NCBI GenBank assembly: GCA_003254925.1
Contig: QANZ01053924.1
Span: 62,001 to 126,000 of the forward strand
DNA: 64,000 bases
Direction of reading: 5' to 3'
Origin: Chamaecrista fasciculata
Lineage: Eukaryota > Streptophyta > Magnoliopsida > Fabales > Fabaceae
Part shown: in pieces, positions 50,601-63,243 of the stretch
Layout: every line of letters begins with the position of its first letter
Position numbering within the stretch: position 1 is the first letter of the stretch
Position numbers and translations under genes: made by a program
The notes under the pieces: generated by a model
The model's database searches: none
What the model saw: only the letters and a program-made list of their open reading frames with translations
Told to the model about the DNA's origin: nothing

Positions 50601-50930
50601 CCTCCTGTTCAAGCTCCTTCTTTGAGTGCGACTCCGACAGTTCCTCCTGCACCACCCACCTCAAAGCCAGAGACTTCTCGCCAGCATAGGGAGCAACCTC
50701 CAGTTCCAGCTACTCTCCCGCCTCCACCACCGTTGTCACAGCTCCCACCAGCATCGAGAGAACGACTGCCATCCCCACCACCCCTTCCAGAGAAAGCTGA
50801 TCCACCTATTGTCACTCTAGATGATCTCTTTCGCAAAACCAGAGCAACTCCTAGGATCTATTATTTACCTTTGTCTGAAGAGCAAGTTGCAGCAAAACTC
50901 ACGGCACAGGGTAAAAGCTCCAAGCAGTAG
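47620..50930 (+). CDS. ACIN1: ACINUS-like SAP domain protein, copy A (ASAP/PSAP splicing complex)
   Basis: Four coding exons: 47620-48934, 49567-49755, 50227-50378, 50472-50930; 704 aa. I start at ATG 47620 (MSSSYPILDN); the upstream in-frame codons lack an ATG. A SAP domain lies at about residues 15-48 (WKVTELKEELKRRKL...LIKRLDEAL), followed by a long acidic Glu/Ser/Val-rich region. Then come a basic KRQRRWNSET patch, an RRM-like fold (SLRIDRFLRPFT...VDPQEV), a proline-rich stretch, and near the C-terminus the RSB motif (LDDLFRKTRATPRIYYLPL), which in ACINUS binds RNPS1 and SAP18. Known role: scaffold of the exon-junction-associated ASAP complex in the nucleus; the Arabidopsis homolog affects alternative splicing and abscisic acid responses. 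Intron 1 carries a SINE-like insertion absent from copy B. Confidence 0.92.
49326..49408 (+). mobile_element. Truncated SINE-like fragment with (GTT)n tail
   Basis: The block 'atagccgaccccacctagtg' followed by ggaaaaggctttg and (gtt)6 resembles the 3' part of Au-type plant SINEs as I remember them. It lies in intron 1 of copy A, and the aligned place in copy B has no counterpart. Confidence 0.5.
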
Positions 50931-53445
50931 CCATATTAGCCTATAGTTCTTCCCTGGCTGGATTTTGTTAACTTTGTTTATTAGTTAATGGAGTGGATCT
51001 GTATTGTAAATTTGTCTTGGCATGTCTGCAGGTGTTTGACCTGAGAAGATGATGTTGACTCCTTGCAAATGGGAAGTATTTGGTTCTTGATCTTGCTATG
51101 AGTTGAGACTTTATTAGTGTTGCAATGCCATAAACTAAGAGAAGAGCCATTTTAGTTTTAAGTAGATAGGATTTTGCTTTGTTTGAACTAGTTCCAGTGA
51201 ACCTTATCCATAAAGATTGATGTTAGGTTATACTCCAGCCATGTGATTATAGTATGGAATCGTTTTAGTTAACGGTACTTTTCTGTGCGCCACTCTACTT
51301 TTCCTTTTTTCTTTTCTTGGGTCAACCACTCTAATTTTGTTGAATGTTCTATTTGTTGAATGTCTTGGACAATGGGCATTCTGCTACTTAATTGGTGTGG
51401 TAAAGTTTTAGACGCCTTAAAACACAATGATAAACAAACAGTGTAAGGGTTAAAATCTCATTTTTATCGTTAAATTATAGGGTGGATTTTATTGATACTT
51501 ACACTTTTTGCTTGTTTCACCACTAATTTTAATAATTTTGTAATTAAGAAAGAAAATTTTGTCTTTTATTTGTAAATTTATTTATTAAAATACATATAAT
51601 TAAGAAATCGTTAATCTCATAGATTTAGATTAGAGGTAATTTTAGAATTAGATAGAATCACATGTTAGACTAGAACAAATGAAAAAAAAAAAATTAAAAA
51701 CCATAACATAATTTATCATATAGTTCAAAGATCAAAAAGAGATTTTGACTTAAATTTAAGTACTAAATATTTGTATTTTAAAAATTCATGAGGATTGTAT
51801 TAAAGGTTTTCAGTAAATTAAAAAGGGCTAAAAACAATTAATATTCTCAAGACAAGAAAGAATAGTTTTGAAAATTCAATCTCGCGTTACTGGTCCAGGC
51901 GAGCACTGGGCAGCACAACATAAGAAATGAGGTCATCTAACTGCCACGTGTACAGAGGGTATTTTAGGTATTCTGCTTGACTAAATCTTATTATCGTAGT
52001 ATCACCGCACACACAATTGCTGTTTATCTCAGCCCCCGATATCTCACGCGAAAGAGCGCACAATAGCGTGACGAGAAAACCCCCTTCAAAAGAAAAAAAA
52101 CGAAAAGGAAAAAAAAAAAAAACCCTAGTGTAAGATAATGGCCAATCTCTACCGTTTCCATTGTACTCTGTTGTCTCCTCCTTCTCTTCGATAAATCGTC
52201 TGTTGATATTGATTTGCATTTCATGTAATACACTTCCTCATTCGCAGTTTTCAGGAATTGAAACGAGTAAGTTAAGGCGCAGTTGAGCATTTTGCCTATA
52301 GGTCGGTTTATTCATTGTGGCGTTTCTGTTTCATCTCCTCTAATGGTGGGTTTCTTCTTGTGAATTTAGGGTTTCGTATACTTATCTCTGTCCAAATTGG
52401 CAAAGCTTCACTTAAAGCCTCATTCAGCGTCTTCGGCTTCCTCGACAAACTATCATTGTGAGTAATTGCACAATCCTTTCACGATCTCGGTGTTCTGTTT
52501 CATTTTCTCTTCTCTTGATAAATGCGTGGTTGATTTCATTTTTAATTCCACCTGGTTTTCCGGAAATGCTGATTTTTGGATTAACGAGTGTTTGTTTTTA
52601 TTTAGAAAATGCATGCGCATTTGGTGAAGCTATAGAGCAGGCAGTGTATGTCTTGGCCGTGTTACTCTTGTCCTACGAATTTGTGTTTCCTTTAACTGAT
52701 TGTTGCTTTGGTTCTGTTGGGATCTTGATGCTAGAAATTTTAGGTTCGGATCTCCTTATATGACGTTAATTAACCTTCAATGCTTGTGCACGGTTGCAGT
52801 TTTAACTTTTAATTTGGGGGCATTAGCTTGCATAATGTTTAGTTCATTTTGTACTAAAACATTTAGTCTCTTCTAATATATCTATATATATGTCTTTTGA
52901 CATATATTTTGTGATGTGTATTGTGCATCTTTTAGGATGTGAAAAAAGGGGAAGTCTGTGATTAACTAATTGTACAAATGGGATGTACAAGGTTTTTCTG
53001 TGGCTGGTTATCAGTTTGCATTAGATTGCCCGCAATAATTGAAAGTTCAAGATTTTATCAATTTTAATAATGCCTGTTTTTCTGTGTCAACTATTTTTGT
53101 TTATGGGGACTTCAGTTATGTGGTTTCTGTTACATTCACTCGAGGATATTATTTTGGTAACTGTGCTTTTATAATATTCTGGAAATTATTTTATTTCATG
53201 CCGGCTCCACTCCACTTTTGCTTATCAAATTGAAGAGCTAAGGAAGATGTATATTATGTCTCAAATATTTAGGAAAGAAAACATGGACAGATTCATTAGA
53301 TGGATTGAATGATGATTATGTTTCCCTAGCTGGTCCAAGTTGTCAAGCCTAATGAAACTTGTCCTTGACTGTTCCTCTGCAGTTGATCTGTGTTATATCT
53401 AATTGCTGGCTCCAGGTTAGTGAGGGTCAATTGTATTTTGAGATA
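50931..53445. other. Intergenic region between the two ACINUS copies and leader of copy B
   Basis: 50931-51285 still aligns with the region behind copy B, so it is the shared 3' UTR and flank. 51450-51757 is a probable foldback. 51760-52120 contains the copy B promoter, with no similarity to the copy A promoter. From 52121 the leader of copy B aligns with 46288 onward; open frames inside it (52458-52763, 53039-53233) are leader-intron sequence. Confidence 0.55.
51450..51757. repeat. Foldback MITE candidate
   Basis: 'taaaatctcatttttatcg' near the left end and the complement of the right end 'caaaatctctttttgatct' form short inverted arms around an AT-rich centre. Confidence 0.45.
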
Positions 53446-56400
53446 ATGTCATCAAGATATCCAATTCTTGACAATCGACCCATTGATCAATGGAAAGTAA
53501 CTGAACTGAAAGAGGAGCTAAAGAGAAGGAAACTAACTATTAAGGGTTTGAAAGACGATTTGATCAAGCGATTGGATGAAGCCCTCCGCATTGAAAGGGA
53601 GGCTTTGGAGGCTTCTGAGCAGGATGAGGCAAATGAAGCTTCTGAGAAGGATGAGGTTAATAAAGCTTCTAAGGACGAGGCTAATGGTATGGATCATGAT
53701 CCCCAGCCTGTAGCTGGGGTGAAAGATTCAGAGACAGTGACTGTAGCTGCTGAAGTAGTTGATACAATTGCATCGGAAGGTATAGAAACTGTTGAAACAC
53801 AAGCAGCAGATGAAAAGGGGAATATTGGTACAGTTCAACAACATGAAAGGGATAATGCAGAACAGATTTCAGTAGTTGAGGGAAATGAAAGCACCAAAAA
53901 TGACGAGCAGGATTCTGTTACTGTTCCAGTCGATGTTGATAATTGCGTGACACCCTTGGTTGAAGAAGTTTGTCATACAAATTTTCCTGGTAGCATGGAT
54001 TCTGTGAGTGTGGCAGAGGAGCTGGTCATTCATGGTTCTGCTTTGGAGACTAGTGTTGAAGTCACTGAGAGTGTAACAGAAGTAGTTACCAGTTGCCAGG
54101 ATTCCTCTAGCACAGGAATACAGAAGGATAATGGTGAACTAACAACCAAGCTGGAGACTGAGGGTTCAGTGGCCCAGCTGGAGACTGAGGATTCAAAGCC
54201 CCAGCAAGAGTTTGACTTAAAGAAGGATCTCATTCCTGACTGTTCTATTCCAGAAAACCAGGTATCTGAGGTCAACCCTAGATTAGGGTCTCACGTAAAA
54301 TCTGATTCTATTTCTTGTGATTCATTGTCAATTAATGAAAAGAATGAACTAAAGGATAATATAATTGCTGATAATGTTAAATTAGAACAAGATATTATTA
54401 AGCCAGAGATGGTGGAACCATCACCCAACAATGTTGTCCCTGTTTATGATGAATCACGTTCAATGGATGTTAGAGAGCCACATGAGAAAAAGGCATCCGT
54501 TGAAGAGACTATCAATAATGTTACGAAGACCAATATCAGTGAAGATGTTGGGTATCCAGAAAAGTTAAACCTGGACAGAAGTTCTGGTGATGATTCTATG
54601 GAAGAGGATTTGCCTGAGAGCAAGCATGTTGAATCTAAGTTTGATGATGATAAACTTAGAGAGCAGAGTAAGAGTAGTGAAATACCTACTGTGAAGGGGG
54701 AAAGTAGTACTGAAGTTGTGGGAGATGATCTCTCTGCAGGAAAAAGTGTCATTGATCAGGATGATGACAATTCCCCCATTGTGTCCACCGAGAAAAGAAA
54801 ATTTCATGGTAAGCTTTATAATCTTGATCTTTTAATTCATAATTCATGCTGCACATGTGATTTTTTTTTTGTTCCCAGTGTACTATATCTTCCGTTGTTA
54901 CAAAGACCCTTTTGTACGTTTTACTAAATGTTGATATAGTACTTGCATGCATATAAGCTCTTTAATTTTTGTAGTCTGCTTAATTTATGACATGTGGACA
55001 TCGTGCTAGTATTTGGTAGCTGATAATTGATGAACCAATATGCTGCTCATTAAGTTATATTTTTTATTTATTGTTTCATGATGAGAACAATAATGATGAC
55101 AGCCTCCATTCTGGAAGTAGTGCGCATTCATTTGTTGAAATATACTTTCCCTTCTTAAGTAGGCTATATCTTTTGGTTTTAATTGGAAAACTTTTGCTTA
55201 GACAAGGAAAGTATTATATGTGCAATGTAAGTTGCTTCAAGCAATGCTTTGTTATTCTGGTTTCTTTAAGCATATTATAAATTCAATTTTTTTTAAAGGT
55301 CCTGAATCCTCTTGGCTTTGTGTTGCAGATCAAGCATTAGTTGGAAACAATGAGCCTGCAAAAAGGCAACGGAGATGGAATTCTGAAACAACTAAATCAG
55401 ATTCACAAAGCACTACACCTGCCACCACACCCAAAAATGAGTCAGTTGCTCTGAAACGCAACTTCTCAAGGTCTGATTCCTCAGCAGCTGATGATGCACC
55501 CAGGGATCGCATTGGTAAGTTGACATGTATCTTGACGTGGAGTTAAAAGTTTGATTGTATTGTCCTGGGTTATGCTATGAAGCACTGATTGTTGCATTTC
55601 TAGTGTTGAATTAACAAATAATTAAGTTGACTGTAAGACTGCCAAATATGAATTACACTCTTTAAAGTTTTTCCTGTCAATTTTGTCCCTATTTTATACA
55701 ATATTTTCAGTTCCATCCTAAATGGCATTGCCATCCAAATTAGTGATTAAGAAAAATCTAATTTGTCTATCGCAGGGCAAGATTATCTTAATATTTGACC
55801 AAGTTTCATCAACCAGTCATAAGATTTGGCTTTTACAAAAATAACTACAAATGAATCTATGACACTCTTGCTCCAAAATATGTCAATTTCTGCACTTGGG
55901 GAACATAATTTGATCAATTTTGAAGATTGTTCGGATATTTGATCATCAAATTAGATTTTCACATCATTAATTTGAAAAATGTTAATACACATGACCATAT
56001 TGAAATTCTTTTTAAACATCAGGAATGAAGTGACAGCAAACTTTGGCGTTGAAATTGAAAATGGCCCAAAATTTTTGGATTAGAAAATATACTTTTTTTC
56101 TTAATTTTATTGCCATACACTTCCATATTTTTACACTAAACCTTGTGCAGAGCAAATTTTAGGCACTTAGACACTTGTCATCCACATTTCATGGAGATTT
56201 ATTTTTGAAGATAAATAATTAGTCTCCCATTTCATTTCTTTTATACTTATGATGATGATGATTATATTTCTTTCCATGCTGTATTCTCTAGATATGTTTT
56301 GAATAATGCTTTGTCATCATTCCTGTATGCCTTGTGTCTTCTTCAGCTTCTGATTTTTTAATCTAAAGAGCATATTTTATCTCTGGCAGTACCGCCGTCA

Positions 56401-57092
56401 CAAAAGTCCCCAACTACATCCCTCAGGATTGATCGTTTTCTCCGGCCTTTTACCCTGAAACAAGTTCAAGAGCTTTTAGGTAAAACTGGGGAAGTTGTCA
56501 GTTTTTGGATGGACCATATTAAGACCCATTGCTACGTCACTGTAAGATTTAACTCTCTTCCACCAACTTGATTTTCTCCACAACATTATTGAGTTCTGCA
56601 TATATTTCTGACTTTTAAGTACTTTTTTGGTAGTATTCATCAGTTGAAGAAGCTATTGAGACACGAAATGCTGTGTATAACCTGCAATGGCCTCCAAATG
56701 GGGGACGGCTCCTAGTTGCTGAGTATGTTGATCCTCAAGAAGTGAAAATGAAGTTAGAGCCTCCTCCAGTTCAAGCTGCGTCAGTGAGTGAGACTCTGAC
56801 AGTTCCTCCTGTTCAACCCATCTCAAAGCCCGAGCCTTCTCGCCAGCATAGGGAGCAACCTCCAGTTCCTGCTACTCTCCCACCTCCACCACCATTGTCA
56901 AAGCTCCCTCCAGCTTCACGAGAACGGCTTCCTTCCCCACCACCTCTTCCAGAGAAAGTTGACCCACCTATTGTCACTCTAGATGATCTCTTTCGCAAAA
57001 CCAGAGCAACCCCGAGGATATATTACTTACCTTTGTCTGAAGAACAAGTTGCAGCAAAACTTGCAGCACAGGGTAGAAGCTCCAAGCAGTAA
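53446..57092 (+). CDS. ACIN1: ACINUS-like SAP domain protein, copy B (tandem duplicate)
   Basis: Four coding exons: 53446-54808, 55329-55514, 56390-56541, 56634-57092; 719 aa. The exon phases equal those of copy A and all domains are kept: SAP (about residues 15-48), acidic middle, basic KRQRRWNSET, RRM-like fold, proline-rich segment and RSB motif LDDLFRKTRATPRIYYLPL. Most differences are in the acidic middle, where copy B has extra residues (an additional EKDEVNKASKDE stretch and a segment around VTVPVDVDN). Intron 2 is longer than in copy A, and its last acceptor is TAG rather than CAG. The reading frame is intact, so both copies are probably functional. I start at ATG 53446 (MSSRYPILDN); an upstream frame from 53359 is leader sequence. 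Confidence 0.92.
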
Positions 57093-57462
57093 GAGTTAGC
57101 GTAAAATGCTTCCCTGGCTGGATTTTATTAACCACCTTTATTCTTGGCAAATAGCTTGTTAATGGTGTGGATCTATATTATAAATGCATTTCGGCAGGTC
57201 TATTGGCGTTTGCCTTGAGATGAAGTTGAGACTTTTAATTTTTCTAGTGTTAGAACGCCATAAACTAAGAGCCTCTTGAGTAGATAGGTTTCTTGTTTGT
57301 TTGAGCTAGTTTCAATGAACATTCTCCGCAACTTCTTCGGCTTTGATTATAAGATTGATGTCAGGTTACGCTAGCCATGTGATTATAATATGGAATCGTC
57401 AAGTTGATGGTACTCTTCTGTTGAATGTTAATTTTGTTCGCTTTATGGTTTTTTTTCATATA

Positions 57463-57500
57463 CAAAAAAAAAAAAAAAAANAAAAAAAAAAAAAAAAAAA
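57463..57500 (+). repeat. Poly(A) run with ambiguous base
   Basis: About 37 A residues interrupted by one N, followed by 'gtgtagctcacctaggtggc'. The true length of such a run is usually uncertain in assemblies. Confidence 0.85.
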
Positions 57501-58339
57501 GTGTAGCTCACCTAGGTGGCCTGTTGTGTAAGTCTGTTGGTTGATTTTGCAATCACATATAACAATGGCTTTTCATTTTTCGCTGGACTTGGCAGATTGA
57601 AATGCAATGTAAGGTTAGAAACTTGTTCGGTCCAAGAAAGTTAAAAAAAATAATTGTTTACGAAAAAGGTCGGTTAAGAACTTGCCAGATAATTGGACCA
57701 TTGTTAAATTTTTGTTGGTTCTTTCTTTTTTTTGAAAAAAAAAAAAATTGAAAGTAGACATGGAAATTAGATGAAAGAACTGAAACTTCATCAGCAACTA
57801 ATCAAAACTTATCAAACTTCGAAAAGAGTCTTCAACTCTTCATCAAACGACAATGGATGGGAAGTATTGAGAACCGCAATGAACAGAGGAAATGGAGATG
57901 AGAGAATATGGAAAGTATGAAAAAAAAAAAAGTTTATTGTATCAATGCTGAAGGTTCCTTGATTTTTGGAAAATGTGTTTGAGGTTTTTTTTTTGGGTCG
58001 AAGTGTTTTACTTTTATCTCATTGACACTCAAACGGGCCAGGTCAAGCTGGTTTGACTCGGCCCATGACGGGTCGACATGTTAAACGCATTGTGGTGGAC
58101 CGATCTATTTATAAATATGCCAAATAATAAATGTTCATACTCATTTACTTTGGCCTGCATGTTAATAATTTTTTTTTTCATAAAACAATTTTTAATTAAA
58201 ATTTATAAAATAACAACAATTTTACGATTGTTAAAAAAAAATTTATGAAGACTCTTTCCTTAAAATTTGAATCATTAAAAAAAATAAATTCATAGTAATT
58301 ATAATTTGTAAGGAAAAACATTAATAATATAATTAACAA

Positions 58340-58384
58340 ATATAATATATATATATATATATATGTATATGTGTGTGTGTGTGT
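58340..58384 (+). repeat. (AT)n(GT)n microsatellite
   Basis: Runs of atatat change into gtgtgt; a common plant simple repeat. Confidence 0.8.
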
Positions 58385-58911
58385 GATCATGAAATAATAA
58401 GACAATGCATTATATAGTTAGGACTATTTTTTAATCATAAAAAAAGAACTTCATTGTAAGGAATGATTTATATAATAAAGGGCCAAGTTTCACAAGAGTA
58501 TCTTAGTCAATTTAGTTTATAAAATAATTTCATTTCATTAAAATATATATGATATTTTCACTCCCTTAAATGAAAATAATGAAAAAGTATAGAAGTACAT
58601 ATGTTATTCTTAGGAATTAGGACTATTTTTTAAAACCACATATCAGAAGGAGAATATACATTTTAGAATTCATGTTCTTATGATTATTTTTCTATTGTGT
58701 ATCAAACACTCTTTATGGTTTAGTTTTTAAATAATGCATTGTAATTTTTTTAGTTTCTCATAAATATTATTTACTGAAAAATAAATTCTATTCGAGGAAT
58801 CATCACTTTTCTCAATGAAGATCTTGACCCGATCCCTAATATCTGAATTTGACAACTCTAGTATTAATTGACAATAATAGTACAAGCCATCTTATGTTAC
58901 TTGGAAGTTAC

Positions 58912-59316
58912 TTAGATATATTTATTATAAATATAATTCGTACAAAAGTAAGACAAAGTCAAATACAATACAAACGAAAACAACGTAAAAATAGTCAATC
59001 CCTTCCTAGCATAAACAACAACACTAGACATGATATCAACTAACGAAGGTGGGGGGTTTACAACCCATCCAAGAGGACTCATCCTCGTTTTAGACAAATT
59101 GGCAAGATAATCAACTGCCAAGTTAGCGGATCTAGGGATCAAACTAAAGCTACAACCATCTAAAAAACATAAAACATAAATAAAGTCATTTAAAAGAGAC
59201 AAACCCTTCCAAACATGACAACAGACAACCCAAATGGTTGTTCTAAAAAAAGACATAAACAGACTCAAAGCAACAATAATAAGATAATAAAACGAAACAA
59301 TTTCATGGAAGAGCAC
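58912..59316 (-). pseudogene. Remnant of a plant RNase H-like (RVT_3) domain from a LINE-type element
   Basis: The minus-strand frame encodes WKGLSLLNDFIYVL, then CSFSLIPRSANLAVDYLANL and SPLGWVVNPPPSLVDI. This matches the C-terminal part of the RNase H-like domains common at the end of plant non-LTR reverse transcriptase ORFs (pattern F-x-IPR-x-AN-x-A-D-x-LA). The catalytic N-terminal part and a reverse transcriptase are missing. It is most likely a transposon remnant. Confidence 0.6.
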
Positions 59317-59842
59317 CCAAAAATCAGGACCAAACCAAGAAGCCGTTGTGGAAGTTAGAAGCTGTCGTGGAATGCATGCTTAGTCCAGATTCGCCGCCAC
59401 AGAACGCCGCCATGGGAGTCTTGAAACAGCGACGGCCCAAAGTTTCACTTAGAAAAACTCTCACGGCGAAGAGGATTTTCTCTCACGAATAAGAGGTTTT
59501 AAAAGAAAGAGAATTCTTGGTCACGGTTAAGAAAATTTGTTATTACTCCAACCTATCCCTAATTATTGGTCACATATTAAAAGAAAGAGAATTCTTAGAG
59601 GACACACTTTAATTAAATGATGAGACAAAAAAATGTGAAAAGATTGGAAGATGGCATTAAAAATAACAATTTCTATCACCTATTTCAATATTTTATTATT
59701 ACTATCGTGATCATTTTTTATGTATTATATCATACAAGCCACAGGGATAGGACATATAATACCTGCATGCATAAAATGAGTATATATGCATGCATAGACC
59801 TAATTAGTAAATTTCAAATATATATATATATATATATATATC

Positions 59843-62325
59843 TCAACCTTTCATTGCTTTCCTCATAATAAAATCTCTGATAAAGAGAGGCAGATGGTAC
59901 ATGATGGCCATGATGAAAGAGTAATGACCATAGGAGAACCATGCTGGTGGTTTCTTTTTCAAGATAGCTTCTACGGTCTGTTTGGCAAATTCATCAGTGG
60001 GAGTGGACTTCGATTTCTGAGAAAAATAGACTCTCTCTCTGATCACTGCTTGAAAAGGCTTGAATATCTTCCATTCAGGCATCTTCTTGTAGCTATCTAT
60101 GGCAGAATTTGCAATATTTGACTTTATAGCTCCAGGTGCAACAATTACAACATCAATTCCAAAATGGCTCAGTTCCAATCTGTGTATATATATAAGTAAA
60201 TTAATTATTTGGTATCAAAGCGGGATTGATCCTAGAGATCAACAACTGAATATCGTTTAAACAAAGTCTCGTGCAGATACGAGATCTTTTGAACATAGCC
60301 ATTCAGTTATATTTTTGTTGGGAGATTCTCCTACCATAATCATATGAGCAATATGTACCGGTAGAGTTTGAATTAATTAGTCAAGGTAGAGTCTCAAAGA
60401 CGGGGCATGCAACAAAAAAATAATAATTATTTGGTCCTCAAAAGATAATAAGTTTCTTAATTTAATCTCAATGAAATTGTAGAATTTAATTCTTGAAAGA
60501 TGTAATTAATTACAATCAATTTAGTCCGTTGGTTAATATATTAATTTAAATTTAACGGTGAAAATATTTTTTAACATTAATTTTTAAATATAATGTCAAC
60601 TAAATTTAGAATTATGTCAAATTTATCATTAAATTTTAGTTAGCGCCTTTAACAAATTAAATTGATTAATCTACCATCTTTCAAGGAACAAATAATTAAT
60701 TTTCTCTCTCTCTCTATATATATATATATTCATATAATTTAAGCAATTAAGATGGATTTGATATAAAGAAATCTTAATTAAAGACAAGATTGAAGGGAAT
60801 TAATTAAAATGATATTACCTTAGGGTATCTGATAAAGCATGAAGAGCAGCTTTGGATGCAGTATAAGCACCTGACCATGGTCCTGGGGCCATAGCAATAA
60901 CACTGCCTATGTTCACAATCTTTCCTTGTTTTCTAGTTGCCATATGAGGAACAACAGCTTGAATCATCCTCAACGAACCTAAAACCAAACATATATATAA
61001 CTTCTAATTTAATATATAATTAAACGCCTTAGCTTGATTATATATATGGTTTCCATCAAATTAAAAAAACTAGGTGATTAATTAATTGGATCCTTTATAA
61101 TCCAAATAGGGTCATGTTTCAGAGAACATGAACAAACTTGCTCGCTGAAATTCCCGTCAAAAAGTATTGTTGTAAATTTTTTATTTATTTAAAAAGGCAC
61201 TGATTTTGTGTTTTTACAAATGTTTTTTATTTGTGATCATCAGATTATTGTATCTACTATTAGTCACTACTATTCACTAAATATGAGTACCCTCTCTAAT
61301 ATTTTAAACTTAAGTTTCTCATAACACTAACCTTTCACTAAATCTAACATTCCTTGACTTAAAAAGCACTATAACTAAGAAAAGAAAAAGAAATGGAAAA
61401 TTTGAAATATACTATATATGTTGTTAATTTTGTCAACTAATATATAATGTTACATTTAAAAAGATACAAATGATGCTTTCTACCAAAAAAAAACTTAAAA
61501 CCTACAAATTAAAGGATTTATTTTTAAGATAGAAATCATACAATCCATAAAGAAGAGTTTATTGTTGGTGGGAATGTGATATTTTCATTCATATGTATTT
61601 GTTTATTGTTTTCCATCGATTTATATTTTTGCTATATATGGGCAGATTTATGAACTTTGCAGTCATTTAAATTGTAAAAGGTAGAGTCAAGAGAATGTGC
61701 ATGAAGGTTTGGGTTTATCAATCCCTATCCTCATTGTTTGGCATATATATGATATTGTGATCTTATCATCAACTCTTGTGTATATGTTGCGGTTCAATCT
61801 CCTATTTAGGACAATTTTTTTGTTTTCTTTGTATTTCAATGGCCAAAAAAAGATGATTTTTTGACTTTGTTAGAAAAATAATTGCAGAGATCGAGAGAAT
61901 TACAGTGTAGTGAAGATGAACAACTAGAATTATTAATTCTTAATACTAATTTGTTATGATAGGAAGTTAATAAGTTACCAACCAAAAACGTTGGTATCAA
62001 AGGTGTGGTGGATAGCAGAGAGAGGAAGCTCAGCGAGTGGGCCCACGCACTGAACTCCAGCGTTGTTGACGAGGATGTCGATCCGACCGTACCTTTCTAA
62101 AACATTCTCGACCGTTCGATTCACGCTCTCATCGGACTGCACATCTAGCTCTTGCAAGAACAACCTCGGATGTTCCTCCAGCTCCGCCATCGACCACCGT
62201 GACCTGCTCGTCGCCGCCACCTTACACCCACTCGCCGCGAAGGCGCGTGAAAGCGCGTGGCCTATACCTCCCTGAGAGCATCCTGTGATCAGAACTACCT
62301 GTTCATGAATATTAATATTTTCCAT
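59843..62325 (-). CDS. Short-chain dehydrogenase/reductase, 1-acyl-DHAP reductase-like
   Basis: Three exons on the minus strand: 62325-61983, 60978-60819, 60179-59843; 279 aa. I start at MENINIHEQ (62325), because the family begins a few residues before the nucleotide-binding motif; an in-frame ATG 21 bases upstream is possible. The Rossmann motif TGCSQGGIG is at residues 14-22, NNAG at 87-90, and the catalytic set is S140, Y153 and K157 (YTASK). A hydrophobic C-terminus ([17 protein letters not shown]) may bind membranes or lipid droplets. The TGCSxGGIG form and overall sequence match the plant homologs of yeast Ayr1, annotated as NADPH-dependent 1-acyldihydroxyacetone phosphate reductases (Arabidopsis At5g10050 from memory). 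Substrate is unproven in plants. Donor of intron 1 (G|GTTGGT) was chosen to keep NVFGSLRM. Confidence 0.9.
60211..60230 (+). other. Retrotransposon primer-binding-site-like sequence
   Basis: 'tttggtatcaaagcgg' resembles the TGGTATCAGAGC site complementary to initiator tRNA-Met used by plant LTR retrotransposons. It lies in SDR intron 2. No LTR was recognised beside it, so it is only a possible remnant. Confidence 0.25.
60414..60705. repeat. Foldback MITE in SDR intron 2
   Basis: 'aataattatttggtcctcaa' on the left and the complement of the right end 'aattaattatttgttccttg' form inverted ends; the centre is AT-rich. Confidence 0.5.
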
Positions 62326-62716
62326 ATATAGACAAAAAACGACCAAGTCTTAACCGAAAGATGTGTCGTTTTAGTGAGTTCTTCTTCTCTGATATGAGAT
62401 TTCAGAGCTGTGGAATAATTAATCTCTTCATGATATATTGCTTGATTGAAATTAGGGGCTTACTTATGTTAGGTGGCTGCTTCAGAGACATTTAATTACC
62501 TTTTAATTATGTAGTACGTGTTTCTGCGCTAAGTAATTAATTAAATAAGAGATGTTATTATGTATTGTAATCCGACATTATTTCGGCTTTTGGTTAATGA
62601 ATTAGGTTATACTAATATAAAAAAAATAGTTTGGTTTTAATGAATTAGAGACTCATTGAAGAGTTATACCATAGTTTGGTTTTAATGGCCGCCTGTTTGG
62701 GTGAATCGACACTGCT

Positions 62717-62844
62717 AAATAGTTATTGTTTTTTTTTTTGGTATTTTAAAAGTTTAGGTGAGTTGGACCCCGGGGGCTCACCAAGGCCAGGGCAGGCCTC
62801 AAGGCTCTATGAGCGCTTACAGAGGTACAAATAGTTATTGTTTT
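62717..62844 (-). mobile_element. Short truncated SINE/LINE insertion with 16-bp target duplication
   Basis: Perfect copies of aaatagttattgtttt at 62717-62732 and 62829-62844 flank 96 bases. Read on the minus strand the insert starts GTACCTCTGTAAGCGC, contains a GC-rich CCCCCGGGGTCC block and ends AAAATACC-A7, a typical retroposon tail. Confidence 0.75.
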
Positions 62845-63243
62845 GTTCATTCAAAAAGTTGCGTCTGCCTAAGATGGTGATGAGTTCGAGGTGTAATTTT
62901 CTCGTNGCTCACTTTACTCACTCAACTCAACCATCTAAATACAATTTTCTACAACCTTTTTCTTCTTGCGGTGGCCAAATTCTTTGTTAACTTACTAATT
63001 TAAAAATAAAATAAAAACTTTGGCCACCAGGAAAGGACGCTCAAAACCTATAATATCAAATCAAACTAAAGTGGAAGTAAACCAAATTAAACTAAAAACT
63101 AATTATTATACTTTGAAAATTAAAAAATTGATCAACCATGAGAACACTAGCTGAAAAGTATTACTAACCTTAGATGGTAACCTTTATATATTTCATACAA
63201 TAAAATAATTGGTAATTTAGGTTGTTTAGTCTAGATAAACTAA

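Larger units (their letters stand above)
57093..59842. other. Intergenic region between ACINUS copy B and the SDR gene
   Basis: 57093-57420 is 3' UTR and flank of copy B. 57463-57500 is an A run with an ambiguous base. 58340-58384 is an (AT)n(GT)n microsatellite. 58912-59316 (minus) is a decayed RNase H fragment. Around 58030-58080 is a short 'gggccaggtc...cggcccatgacggg' patch like hAT MITE ends. The rest is AT-rich and unassigned. Confidence 0.5.

Noticed and set aside
50481-50930. Separate proline-rich gene
   Set aside because: It is exon 4 of ACINUS copy A read from an internal ATG; 56673-57092 is the same for copy B.
53359-53445. Longer N-terminus for ACINUS copy B from 53359
   Set aside because: The 29 extra codons run through the leader intron acceptor CTCCAG and have no counterpart in copy A, whose equivalent frame has no ATG.
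60211-60230. Full LTR retrotransposon in the SDR intron
   Set aside because: Only a primer-binding-site-like 16-mer is visible; no LTR pair or gag/pol sequence is present within the intron.
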